DNA from: Clostridia bacterium | GTDB taxonomy: Bacteria > Bacillota > Clostridia > Oscillospirales > CAG-272 | NCBI GenBank assembly: GCA_017621755.1 | Contig: JAGASL010000061.1 | Coordinates: 73,705 to 137,704 of the forward strand | Direction: 5' to 3' | DNA length: 64,000 nt | Part shown: piece after piece, positions 8,225 to 16,552 of the stretch | Numbering within the stretch: the first letter of the stretch is position 1 | Layout: each line of letters begins with the position of its first letter | Program-made: the position numbers and the translations under genes | Notes under the pieces: model-generated | The model's input: only the letters and a program-made list of their open reading frames with translations | Told to the model about the DNA's origin: nothing | The model's database searches: none

Positions 8225-9352
8225 ATGGCAAGCTTGTCTCTCAAGCACATTTACAAGAAGTACCCCGGCGGCGTTACCGCCGTATCCGACTTCTGCCTGG
8301 ACATTAAGGACAAGGAGTTTCTGATCTTCGTTGGTCCTTCCGGCTGCGGTAAGTCTACTACCCTGCGTATGATCGCAGGTCTGGAGGAGATCTCTGAGGG
8401 TGAGCTCTTCATCGGTGACACGCTGGTAAACGACGTGGCCCCGAAGGACCGCGATATCGCGATGGTGTTCCAGAACTACGCTCTGTACCCGCACATGACC
8501 GTATTTGAGAACATGGCATTTGGTCTGAAGCTGCGTAAGATCCCGAAGGAGGAGATCAAGCGCCGCGTAGAAGAGGCTGCCCGCATTCTGGATATCAACC
8601 ACCTGCTGGAAAGAAAGCCGAAGGCTCTTTCCGGTGGTCAGAAGCAGCGTGTAGCACTGGGCCGTGCTATCGTTCGTAACCCGAAGGTATTCTTGCTTGA
8701 CGAGCCGCTTTCCAACCTGGATGCTAAGCTGCGTGCTTCGATGAGAACCGAGCTGACCAAGATCCACAAGAAGGTTGGTACCACCTTTATCTACGTTACC
8801 CACGACCAGACCGAGGCTATGACCATGGCAAGCCGTATCGTTGTTATGAAGGACGGTCTGATCCAGCAGGTAGATACCCCTCAAAACCTGTACGATTACC
8901 CTGTCAACACCTTCGTTGCAGGCTTTATCGGCACCCCGCAGATGAACTTTATCAACGCCAAGCTCCTCAAGAAGGAAAACGATCTGTTCGTTTCCTTTGG
9001 CGAGAACGAGCTGAAGCTGCCGCCTGAGAAGGCGAACAACCCCGCTCTGAAGGAGTATATCGACCACGAGGTCGTTCTTGGCCTGCGCCCCGAGTGCATC
9101 CATGACGAGCCGATGTACCTCTCCAGCATGCCGGAGAACGTGATCGACGTAGATATCGACGTAACCGAGCTGATGGGCTCTGAGATCTTCCTGTACCTGC
9201 GCTATAAGGGCCAGGATGAGGATACCGGTAACCTGATCGCCCGCGTATCTCCTCGTTCTACCTCTCGTGCCGGCGATACCGTTAAGGTTGCTGTTGATAC
9301 CAGCCGTCTGCACATCTTTGATATCGATACCGAGCGTTGCATCGTTCACTAA
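8225..9352 (+). CDS. msmX: MsmX/UgpC-type ATPase of carbohydrate ABC importers
   Basis: 375 residues after a strong AGGAGG site. Walker [10 protein letters not shown] (about 36-44), Q-loop VFQNYALYP, signature [14 protein letters not shown], Walker [12 protein letters not shown] and the switch THDQTEAM are intact. The ~130-residue C-terminal part is the OB-fold regulatory region of MalK-type ATPases. No binding-protein or permease genes are adjacent, the arrangement known for shared ATPases such as MsmX that power many sugar importers. Codon use is striking: frequent GGT, CGT, GCT, AAG and CTG as in the ribosomal genes here, unlike the neighbours, which suggests very high expression. The gene symbol is by analogy. 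Confidence 0.88.
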   Translation: MASLSLKHIYKKYPGGVTAVSDFCLDIKDKEFLIFVGPSGCGKSTTLRMIAGLEEISEGELFIGDTLVNDVAPKDRDIAMVFQNYALYPHMTVFENMAFGLKLRKIPKEEIKRRVEEAARILDINHLLERKPKALSGGQKQRVALGRAIVRNPKVFLLDEPLSNLDAKLRASMRTELTKIHKKVGTTFIYVTHDQTEAMTMASRIVVMKDGLIQQVDTPQNLYDYPVNTFVAGFIGTPQMNFINAKLLKKENDLFVSFGENELKLPPEKANNPALKEYIDHEVVLGLRPECIHDEPMYLSSMPENVIDVDIDVTELMGSEIFLYLRYKGQDEDTGNLIARVSPRSTSRAGDTVKVAVDTSRLHIFDIDTERCIVH

Positions 9353-9383
9353 TCCCGCAGGGGAGTGGCAGGCACGCCAAAGA

Positions 9384-9414
9384 AAATGCCGGCGATCTTC
9401 GCCGGCATTTCCCT
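9384..9414 (+). terminator. Hairpin after msmX
   Basis: A 12-bp perfect stem (9384-9395 with 9399-9410), loop TCT, followed by only a short pyrimidine run (CCCTT). It may give partial read-through into the downstream trio, whose first start codon is 19 nt away. Confidence 0.65.
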
Positions 9415-9428
9415 TATAAGGAGTTTTT

Positions 9429-10136
9429 ATGGCCATCTATCGCATAGCCGACCTCAACATTGACATTCAAAACAAATATCCGCACATCACGCGGCAATGC
9501 GCGGCCTATCTTGCCCCGGAGGAGACGGTGGCAGATCTGACCATTGCCATCCCTGAGGAAGAGATCGACCGGGCGCTGGAGCTGCAGCCGCAGTTTACAC
9601 GCGGCTACCACGAAAGCATCTGCGTGTATCGTCACCTGTGCATTGCCATGCTGCACCACGGGGCCTTTTTGATGCATGCAGCCGTGGTGAAATATGGCGG
9701 CTGTGCTTACGCCTTCTCTGCCCAGAGCGGCACAGGCAAAAGCACGCACATCTCGCTCTGGCGGAGGTATTTTGGCGAGGGTGTTACCGTGATCAACGGG
9801 GATAAGCCCATTTTGCGCAAAACCGACGAGGGCTTTATTGCCTACGGCACCCCTTGGTGCGGCAAGGAGGGCTGGAACGAAAATGACAGCGCGCCGCTAA
9901 AGGCCATCTGCTTTTTAGAGAGAAGCAAGGAAAACTACATCCGCCGGCTTGACAGCCGCGAGGCGGTAGAGCGCATCTTCCACCAGCTGCTGCGCCCGAA
10001 AAACGCGGCCGAAATGGATATAACCGTTTCTCTGACCGATGCGCTGCTGCGCACCGTGCCCATCTACGTGCTGGGCTGTGATATCTCGCGTGAGGCGGCG
10101 GAGCTTTCCTTCCGCACGCTGACAGCAAAGGAATAA
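9429..10136 (+). CDS. HPr-kinase/PEPCK-like P-loop protein
   Basis: 235 residues; ribosome site TAAGGAG. The P-loop SAQSGTGKST lies near residue 97, followed by the segments GDKPILRK and YGTPWCGKEGWNEN that characterise proteins related to the C-terminal domain of HPr kinase and to PEP carboxykinase. It lacks the N-terminal domain of true HprK, so it is unlikely to regulate HPr. Relatives of this type occur beside PqqD-like proteins, and in some lasso-peptide clusters they phosphorylate the peptide's C-terminal residue. Here it is followed by a PqqD-like gene 11 nt away and a membrane protein gene. The substrate is unknown. Confidence 0.8.
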   Translation: MAIYRIADLNIDIQNKYPHITRQCAAYLAPEETVADLTIAIPEEEIDRALELQPQFTRGYHESICVYRHLCIAMLHHGAFLMHAAVVKYGGCAYAFSAQSGTGKSTHISLWRRYFGEGVTVINGDKPILRKTDEGFIAYGTPWCGKEGWNENDSAPLKAICFLERSKENYIRRLDSREAVERIFHQLLRPKNAAEMDITVSLTDALLRTVPIYVLGCDISREAAELSFRTLTAKE

Positions 10137-10147
10137 GGAGCATAACC

Positions 10148-10417
10148 ATGAAGATCAACGAAAATTTTCTATTGCGTGACGTAGCCGGCCAAAAGGTCGT
10201 TTTGCCGGTAGGCGAGGCGGCCGAGCGCTTTAACGGCATGATCCGCTTAAACGATACCGGCATCCTGCTTTGGACACTGCTGGAGCAGGAGACCAATGAG
10301 GAAGCGCTGCTTGCCGCCATGCTAAAGGAGTACGAGATCGACGAGGAGACGGCGCGAGCCGACATCCACCGCTTTGTAGAGACCCTGCGCAAGGCCGGCA
10401 TTCTGGAGGAAGCGTAA
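10148..10417 (+). CDS. PqqD-family small protein (RiPP-recognition-element-like)
   Basis: 89 residues with an AAGGAGCATAACC ribosome site. The opening NENFLLRDVAGQKVVLP, then FNGMIRLNDTGILLWTLL, and the C-terminal helix DIHRFVETLRKAGIL match the PqqD fold. PqqD proteins bind leader peptides and present them to radical SAM enzymes. No radical SAM enzyme or obvious precursor peptide lies within the trio. The stop is 3 nt from the next start, so the three genes are almost certainly one operon. Confidence 0.85.
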   Translation: MKINENFLLRDVAGQKVVLPVGEAAERFNGMIRLNDTGILLWTLLEQETNEEALLAAMLKEYEIDEETARADIHRFVETLRKAGILEEA

Positions 10418-10420
10418 GCC

Positions 10421-10999
10421 ATGATCAAGGGATACACCATTATGGCAGAGGGCAAAAGGACCTCTCGCATCGGCGTGATCGTGTTTGCGGTGCTTTCGAT
10501 CGTCATTATCGCGATCGCGCAGCTTTCGCACGGCAACAATGCCACCGGCTTTGTGCCGCAGTATTTTATGATCTACGGCGCACCTATTCTGATGATCGTT
10601 GCCGGTATCCTGCGCTCGTATATGCTATTCATCACCTCGGTCATCTACTATACCCTGCACCAGGTGATCTCGCTCGTTCTTCTTTCCATGAAGGAGGGGG
10701 CATACACCTCGTTTGACGGGTTTGAGACCTTTACCGAATACGCACTCTGTTTTTTGGCAGGCGCCGTTGTGTGGCAGACACTTCTCTTCATGTTTGGCCA
10801 CGCAGATAACGTAGCCATTACCCACACCGTGCTGCTATTCACCACGCTGACCCTGATCTTGACCTTTATGCCCTATATCATCAATCTGTTTTTAGAAGGG
10901 CTATATATCACCGATTCCTACAACGTTTTTTGCCTGGGTCTTTCCTTTCTTTCCTTTGTGAACGGGATTGAAAAGGCCCCCAAGCCGGAGGAGGAATAA
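10421..10999 (+). CDS. Multi-pass membrane protein of unknown function
   Basis: 192 residues from ATG 10421 (GGAGG 12 nt upstream); a second in-frame ATG at 10442 is possible. About five hydrophobic segments are visible: residues ~16-34, ~48-62, ~66-88, ~108-128 and ~136-160. I see no catalytic motif and recognise no family. It shares an operon with the HPr-kinase-like and PqqD-like genes, so it may be the membrane partner or substrate of that pair; this is inference only. Confidence 0.8.
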   Translation: MIKGYTIMAEGKRTSRIGVIVFAVLSIVIIAIAQLSHGNNATGFVPQYFMIYGAPILMIVAGILRSYMLFITSVIYYTLHQVISLVLLSMKEGAYTSFDGFETFTEYALCFLAGAVVWQTLLFMFGHADNVAITHTVLLFTTLTLILTFMPYIINLFLEGLYITDSYNVFCLGLSFLSFVNGIEKAPKPEEE

Positions 11000-11126
11000 A
11001 AACGCAACGATATAGATCCCTTACGGGAGCCCCAAAACGCACTCTTCGCACATCATTTACCCCTTCGGCGAATGATGTGCACGTGGGCGTAAGGAGCTAT
11101 TTTCACTATATGCGGTTGCGGCTACC

Positions 11127-11180
11127 AATGCAGTGCTTCGCGTGTCCTTAATGAGGGCATGAAGCGCTGCATTGTTTTTA
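11127..11180 (+). terminator. Terminator of the HprK-like/PqqD operon
   Basis: Stem AATGCAGTGCTTC (11127-11139) pairs with GAAGCGCTGCATT (11161-11173) with one G-T wobble, followed by GTTTTTAT. A second hairpin (GCACATCATT/AATGATGTGC, 11048-11080) lies upstream in the same 178-nt gap, which holds no gene. Confidence 0.7.
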
Positions 11181-11960
11181 TATTCCGTTAAAGCTTTTCG
11201 CCGGGCTTGTTCCAAAGTGCTTTAAGTATATGCGGTAAAAATTGCTGTAATTCTCATAGCCGATCTGCGCAGCCGCGATAGTGGGAGAGGTGCCCTCGCC
11301 AATCAGCTTGCTTGCCAGAGCAAGCTTTTTTTGCAGGATATACTGCTTGGGGGAAATATTCATTTTCGACTCAAACAAATGACAAAAGGAGGATTTTGAT
11401 CTCGAGGTATGCTTAGCAAGATCGTCAAGCAAGATTTTTTCATGCAAATGCTGGTCGATATAGCTGAATGTTTTTTGCAAAAGCTCATCGGTCTCCATTT
11501 TGGTAGGTGCTTGCGGTATCTGCAAGGCATCATAAAAGATCTCTATCATCAGGCTTTGTAGCAGCGGTGCGTAAAATGCTGCATCCGCCTTTTGACAGAC
11601 CTCCTTGATCTTTTCTATACGAGAGGCATCAATGGTGATCGTTCTTCCTTGCTTGGCAAACTCATCCTGCAGCGCGCCCGGAATGGCATCCATACCGAAC
11701 AATGCGGTAATTCTGCGATAGCTCCCTTCCCCGTTTGCCGTGATGGAATGGTAAAACAGAGGCGGAATAATGATGATCTGATTTTTCTTTAAGCGATACG
11801 TTTGTCCTTCCAGCATCACGGTAATATCCCCCTCCGCAACCGCGATCATCTCATGCTTCGCGTGGCAATGGTTTTCCCACAAGATCGGATGGTCGATCTT
11901 GCTTTCTATATATTCCATTTCCATGCTCTTCGTATTCCACTCGAATATCACAAAAATCAC
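11178..11960 (-). CDS. AraC-family regulator of the seven-gene operon
   Basis: Up to 260 residues. The start is uncertain: GTG 11960, GTG 11951 (better spaced from a GGCGGG sequence) and ATG 11924 are all in frame. The N-terminal domain is cupin-like (HPILWENHCHAKHEMIAVAEG has the His-rich first cupin strand), and the C-terminal ~100 residues hold two HTH units (LLDDLAKHTSRSKSSFCHLF and TIAAAQIGYENYSNFYRIYL). It is divergent from the OYE-SDR-flavoprotein operon, with 126 nt between them, and is the natural candidate for its activator. It shares the lower GC look of that operon. Confidence 0.88.
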   Translation of the reverse strand: MIFVIFEWNTKSMEMEYIESKIDHPILWENHCHAKHEMIAVAEGDITVMLEGQTYRLKKNQIIIIPPLFYHSITANGEGSYRRITALFGMDAIPGALQDEFAKQGRTITIDASRIEKIKEVCQKADAAFYAPLLQSLMIEIFYDALQIPQAPTKMETDELLQKTFSYIDQHLHEKILLDDLAKHTSRSKSSFCHLFESKMNISPKQYILQKKLALASKLIGEGTSPTIAAAQIGYENYSNFYRIYLKHFGTSPAKSFNGI

Positions 11961-12007
11961 CCGCCTTTAGATACATTTTATCACGTGTTTGCAAGAAAAG
12001 CAACATA

Positions 12008-12053
12008 ATATGCAAAAATAACGATATGCATATCTTTTATTTTTTGATATAAT
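12008..12053 (+). promoter_or_regulatory. Operon promoter with AraC-type direct repeats
   Basis: A consensus TATAAT lies at 12048-12053, but the -35 region (about 12025-12030) is poor. Two direct copies of ATATGCA at 12008-12014 and 12024-12030, 16 bp apart, sit at and just upstream of the -35, the classic place for an AraC-family activator dimer. Confidence 0.55.
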
Positions 12054-12086
12054 GGACGTATAACAGAAAGAAAGGCATGCTATCAA

Positions 12087-13283
12087 ATGATCGACGCATC
12101 CATTCAAGTAGGAAAAAAGAAAATCGCGAACCGTGTTGTATTACAGCCCATGGAGGGGTGCGACTGCAATATGGACGGAAGCCCAAGCGGCTTGACGATC
12201 GACAAATATTTGAAAGCCGCAAGAAGCGGCGCGGGTGTTGTCTGGTTTGAGGCCAATGCTGTTTGCGCCGAAGGAAGAACAAATCCCCGACAGATGATGC
12301 TGACGAAGGACAATCTCTCCCAATTCCAGGCGCTTTTAAGGCAAATGCGAGAGATCGCGAGCAATGAGTGCGGGATCTCGCCGATCTTTATTTTGCAGCT
12401 AACGCATTCGGGCAGGCAGAGCATGACGCCGATGATCGCCTATCGCCACCCCCTATACGAAGAAAAGCGACCCGCCACAGATGCCAATATCGTAACGGAC
12501 GAATATCTTGACACGCTACCAAAAAAATACGCAGAGGCTGCCCGTCTTTCGATGGCGGCAGGCTTTGACGGCGTGGACGTAAAATCCTGTCACGGATATC
12601 TCTTTCAAGAGCTTTTATCAGCGTTTACCAGAGAGGGGAGATACGGTGGGAGCCTTGAAAACCGGGCAAGGCTGTATCTTGACTGCGTACGCGAGGTCAA
12701 AAAAGCCCTTCCTGCAGATGCTTTGCTAACCACGCGGCTCAGCGTATCAGACATGGTTCCCAAGCCCTACGGATTTGGAACAACGGAGGATAATGCGCTT
12801 GATCTGACAGAGCCCGATATGCTGATTGAGCGATTGGCCAAGGAGGGAATTCAAATTCTGAACGTGACCGTTGGCAACCCCTATTACAATCCTCACGTCA
12901 ACCGTCCGTACAGAAAGGGCGGATATATCGCCCCCGAGTCGCCGAAAGCAGGACTTGAACGCTTTGAATATATAGAAGGACACATCAAAGAGAAATTTCC
13001 GAATTTAACGGTGGTCGGTTCGGGGCTTTCCTATTACCGTAATGACCTGATGGAGCAGTCGGAGCGTCAACTTTGCGAAGGGATATGCGATATGGTCGGA
13101 TACGGCAGAATGTGGCTTGCCTATCCTACGTTTTACAGAGATCATCTGAATGGAGCGCTTGATCCGAAAAAATGCTGCCTTACCTGCTCAAAATGTACCG
13201 AGCTGATGCGCGCGAAGCAGGTCTCGGGCTGTGCGGTATTCAACGAATATTACAGGGATCTATATAAGGAGATACAAAAATGA
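12087..13283 (+). CDS. NADH:flavin oxidoreductase of the Old Yellow Enzyme family, with Fe-S cysteine motif
   Basis: 398 residues, length of the FMN barrel only. Typical OYE features are the LQPMEG N-terminus, LTHSGRQS, the HGYLFQELL motif and GRYGGSLENRARL. The C-terminal CCLTCSKC, followed by a Cys 11 residues later, matches the 4Fe-4S ligand pattern of the 2,4-dienoyl-CoA reductase/BaiCD subgroup. The second, NAD(P)H-binding half of those enzymes is absent, so electrons probably come from a partner. Family members reduce C=C bonds conjugated to a carbonyl. First gene of a seven-gene operon; its stop overlaps the next start (ATGA). Confidence 0.88.
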   Translation: MIDASIQVGKKKIANRVVLQPMEGCDCNMDGSPSGLTIDKYLKAARSGAGVVWFEANAVCAEGRTNPRQMMLTKDNLSQFQALLRQMREIASNECGISPIFILQLTHSGRQSMTPMIAYRHPLYEEKRPATDANIVTDEYLDTLPKKYAEAARLSMAAGFDGVDVKSCHGYLFQELLSAFTREGRYGGSLENRARLYLDCVREVKKALPADALLTTRLSVSDMVPKPYGFGTTEDNALDLTEPDMLIERLAKEGIQILNVTVGNPYYNPHVNRPYRKGGYIAPESPKAGLERFEYIEGHIKEKFPNLTVVGSGLSYYRNDLMEQSERQLCEGICDMVGYGRMWLAYPTFYRDHLNGALDPKKCCLTCSKCTELMRAKQVSGCAVFNEYYRDLYKEIQK

Positions 13284-14011
13284 AAATTGCGATTATTACG
13301 GGGGTGTTAGGAGGAATCGGCAAGGCAAGCGCGCTTGCGCTTGGCAAAAACGGATATACCGTGGTAGGAATGGGTCGAAGTGAGCAGCCCGACCTATCGG
13401 ATTTCAACGGACTTGACGTTACCTACCTTTCGGGGGATATTTCATCAGCCGAGGACAGGAAAAGGCTGTTTGATGCCGCCGTCGCCAAAGGGGAGATCGC
13501 TGTTCTTGTCAACGTAGCGGGTGTGGCTCCCAAGGTTCGCCGCGATGTTTTAGAGATGACAGAGGAGAGCTATGACTTCGTGATGGGCATCAACACCAAG
13601 GGAACGTTGTTTTTAACGCAAGCGGTGGCGAATGAAATGGTCAAGCAAGGAAAGGGCGGTTCCATTGTCAACATCTCCTCCTGCTCGGCGTATACCAGCT
13701 CAACGAGCCGCGGGGAGTATTGCATATCAAAGGCGGGCGTTTCTATGATCACCAAGCTTTTCGCCGACAGACTCGCAAGTGAGGGGATCATCGTCAACGA
13801 GATCTGCCCCGGGATCATTGCCACGGGCATGACAGCAGCAGTAAAAGAAAAGTATGACAATCTCATTGCGGGTGGTCTGATCCCTCTTGGCAGATGGGGA
13901 CAGCCCGAGGACGTTGCAAAGGCCGTTGTGGCGCTGTGCGATGGCACGTTTGGATATACCACGGGGCAATCCTTCATTCTTGACGGAGGAATGCACATCA
14001 GAAAGCTATGA
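13280..14011 (+). CDS. Short-chain dehydrogenase/reductase
   Basis: 243 residues. The NAD(P)-binding TGVLGGIG motif is at residues 8-15, NVAG near 76, the catalytic Ser in NISSCS, and the YCISK (Y-x-x-x-K) motif near 153. A C-terminal GGMH follows the family pattern. It interconverts an alcohol and a ketone with NAD(P)H. Four-base overlaps (ATGA) with both neighbours show translational coupling to the OYE and flavoprotein genes. Confidence 0.92.
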   Translation: MKIAIITGVLGGIGKASALALGKNGYTVVGMGRSEQPDLSDFNGLDVTYLSGDISSAEDRKRLFDAAVAKGEIAVLVNVAGVAPKVRRDVLEMTEESYDFVMGINTKGTLFLTQAVANEMVKQGKGGSIVNISSCSAYTSSTSRGEYCISKAGVSMITKLFADRLASEGIIVNEICPGIIATGMTAAVKEKYDNLIAGGLIPLGRWGQPEDVAKAVVALCDGTFGYTTGQSFILDGGMHIRKL

Positions 14012-15804
14012 GAAAAAGCTACCATACAATCATCATAGGCACGGGCTGCGCAGGATACAACGCCGCCGACCGGCTGTATGACTTTGGAATAAAGGATATT
14101 GCCATGATCACCGAAGGGCGATTGATGGGAACATCAAGAAATACGGGAAGTGACAAGCAGACCTACTATAAGCTATCACTGTGCGGAAGCGAAGGGGACA
14201 GCGTGCGCGAAATGGCTGACACGCTTTATTCCGGCGGTGGCGTTATGGGTGAGCACGCGCTTTGCGAGGCTGCTTATTCGACACGCTGCTTTATGCGCCT
14301 TGTGGAGCTTGGCGTTCCATTTCCAACCAACGAATACGGCGAATACGCGGGCTACAAGACCGACCATGATCCCCGCACACGCGCCACCTCGTGCGGTCCT
14401 TTGACCTCAAAATATATGACAGAGGCTCTGGAACGCTCTGTCATATCCAAGGGGATCGAAATCATTGATTGTCAACGAGTGGTAAAAATAATAACCGAAG
14501 ATCATACGGTTACAGGTGTGGCATGTGTCAACACAGTAACGGGGGATATCACGGTGATTGCGTGTCAGAACGTCATTCTTTGTACGGGTGGCCCTGCGGG
14601 CATTTATAAGAATACCGTTTATCCCGAAAGCCAGCACGGCGCTACGGGGCTTGCCATCGAGGCGGGAGCCACCCTTTCCAACATGGAGGAATGGCAGTAC
14701 GGCATTGCCAGCACAAAATTTCGCTGGAATCTGTCGGGCACGTATCAGCAGGTGCTGCCGCGGTATATAGCCATTGATAAAAACGGGGGCGAAAGTGAGT
14801 TCCTTTATGACACACTTGGCGCGGCATCACTTGGTCTTATCTTTCTAAAGGGGTATCAATGGCCCTTTGATACAAGAAAGGCAGAGGGCTCGTCCAGGGT
14901 TGATCTTCTCGTTGCCGAGCAGATAAAGCGGGGAAACACCGTATATCTTGATTTTACCAAAAACCCCAAGGGGCTTGAAAACGGATTTGATATGCTTCCC
15001 AAGGAAGCCTATACCTATCTTAAAAATTCAGGGGCTCTCTTTGGAACGCCTATCGAGCGCCTTGCAAAAATGAATATGGGCGCTATCGAGCTGTATGCCG
15101 CGCATGGAATCAACCTATATCAGGAGCGTTTAGAGATTGCCGTTTGCGCGCAGCACTGCAACGGCGGCGTGGAGGTAGACGAAAATTGGCAAAGCGGCGT
15201 AAGCGGCCTGTACGCTGCGGGCGAGGCCGCGGGAACATTTGGCGTTTACCGCCCGGGCGGAAGCGCGCTTAACGCCACACAGGTGGGAAGCTTACGTGCG
15301 GCGGAGCATATCGCCAAAAAGAAGGGCGGCGTTCATGCTACACCGACCTACACCTTACCTATGATTCAATACGGCAAAGCAAGCATAGAGGACATACGAA
15401 ACGAGCTTCAGACCGAGATGAGCTGTGTTGCCGACTTTGACAGAAGCACCGAAGGCATGAAGGCATTGCTTAACAAGGTCGAGAAGCTATGTGACACGTT
15501 TTTCAATATGGCCACTATTGAGGATAGGTCACAGACCGCAGCGCTTTTCAAGCTATACGATATGGTATTGACACAACGCGCCACCCTATCGGCCATGCTT
15601 TTCTCGGCAGAGACGATCGGTACACACGGTTCAGCCTTCGTTGATCGCAAGCCTGATAGGTGCGGCGAAAAGCGCAAGACACGAACGCTTACAAGAGGGG
15701 CGATATCCTATATGGAAGGGGTATCCGAAATGCCTGAGCCGGAGCTGTGGTTTGAAACGCTCTTGGCACAAAAAAAGCAGGAGATGAATTATGAAAAAAA
15801 ATGA
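14008..15804 (+). CDS. FAD-dependent oxidoreductase of the fumarate reductase/aspartate oxidase type
   Basis: 598 residues. Dinucleotide-binding IIGTGCAG near residue 9; the GPLTSKYMTEAL, CNGGVEVD and GLYAAGEAAGTFGVYRPGG segments are those of SdhA/FrdA/NadB/AprA flavoproteins; the C-terminal ~110 residues look like the helical SdhA C-terminal domain. No twin-arginine signal, heme domain or SdhB partner is present, so it is likely a soluble enzyme reducing or oxidising a C-C bond of an unknown substrate. It overlaps the next gene by 14 nt. Confidence 0.88.
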   Translation: MRKSYHTIIIGTGCAGYNAADRLYDFGIKDIAMITEGRLMGTSRNTGSDKQTYYKLSLCGSEGDSVREMADTLYSGGGVMGEHALCEAAYSTRCFMRLVELGVPFPTNEYGEYAGYKTDHDPRTRATSCGPLTSKYMTEALERSVISKGIEIIDCQRVVKIITEDHTVTGVACVNTVTGDITVIACQNVILCTGGPAGIYKNTVYPESQHGATGLAIEAGATLSNMEEWQYGIASTKFRWNLSGTYQQVLPRYIAIDKNGGESEFLYDTLGAASLGLIFLKGYQWPFDTRKAEGSSRVDLLVAEQIKRGNTVYLDFTKNPKGLENGFDMLPKEAYTYLKNSGALFGTPIERLAKMNMGAIELYAAHGINLYQERLEIAVCAQHCNGGVEVDENWQSGVSGLYAAGEAAGTFGVYRPGGSALNATQVGSLRAAEHIAKKKGGVHATPTYTLPMIQYGKASIEDIRNELQTEMSCVADFDRSTEGMKALLNKVEKLCDTFFNMATIEDRSQTAALFKLYDMVLTQRATLSAMLFSAETIGTHGSAFVDRKPDRCGEKRKTRTLTRGAISYMEGVSEMPEPELWFETLLAQKKQEMNYEKK

Positions 15805-16552
15805 CTATGCTTTAGGGGTGGTGTCGATATCCTTCCGCTCTCATACACCAAAAGAAATTTTAGAAGCCGCAAGGGCGGCAGGTCTTTGTTGCGTGGAATG
15901 GGGGAGTGATGTGCACGCGCCCTGTACCGACACGACACGTCTTATGGAAATTGCCGAGATGCAGAAGGCATACGGCATCGCTTGCTCATCCTACGGCACG
16001 TATTTCCACTTGGGAGAGACACCGATTGAGGAATTGGAGAGTTATATTGCCGCGGCAAAAAAATTAGGCACGGATATTTTACGTCTTTGGTGTGGCACAA
16101 AAAGCGGCGAGGAATATTCGGATTTAGAAAAGCAAAAGCTTTTTGATCAATGCAGATATGCCGCACAAATGGCAGAAAAAGCAGGCGTGACCTTATGTAT
16201 GGAGTGCCACAGTGGGACCTATACCCAACGCCTGCAGGATGCGCTTGCACTGATGCGGGAGATAAGCTCTCCCCATTTCAGAATGTATTGGCAACCGTTT
16301 CAATGGCAAAGCGTAGAAGAAAACCTGACGTATGCCAAGGCGATAGCCCCCTTCACTTACCATATACACGTATTTCAGTGGAAGGGGAAGGAGCGTTTTT
16401 CATTGCATGACGGTCTGACGGAATGGCGGGAATACCTGAACGAATTCCCCGCCCCTCGCACGCTTCTTTTAGAATTTATGCCTGATGATGCGATTGCTAC
16501 GCTTTCTAAAGAGGCAGATGCCTTGAAAATGATGATAGGAGAAGGAACATGA
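15791..16552 (+). CDS. Sugar phosphate isomerase/epimerase-like TIM-barrel protein
   Basis: 253 residues. Xylose-isomerase-like barrel: GVVSISFRSHTPKEILEAA, the VEWGSDVHAP strand, LCMECHSGTYTQ with a metal-binding Glu/His, and HIHVFQW near the C-terminus. Relatives include inosose dehydratase, ketose epimerases and the subunits that split C-C bonds of oxidised C-glycosides. The last possibility is worth noting given the redox enzymes around it, but the sequence alone does not show it. The stop overlaps the next start (ATGA). Confidence 0.82.
   Translation: MKKNDYALGVVSISFRSHTPKEILEAARAAGLCCVEWGSDVHAPCTDTTRLMEIAEMQKAYGIACSSYGTYFHLGETPIEELESYIAAAKKLGTDILRLWCGTKSGEEYSDLEKQKLFDQCRYAAQMAEKAGVTLCMECHSGTYTQRLQDALALMREISSPHFRMYWQPFQWQSVEENLTYAKAIAPFTYHIHVFQWKGKERFSLHDGLTEWREYLNEFPAPRTLLLEFMPDDAIATLSKEADALKMMIGEGT

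Noticed and set aside
8201..9436. Minus-strand frame opposite msmX
   Set aside because: Antisense shadow of a certain gene with strong codon bias.
11048..11080. Hairpin GCACATCATT/AATGATGTGC as a tRNA or riboswitch
   Set aside because: No cloverleaf or known aptamer core around it; probably just part of the terminator region.
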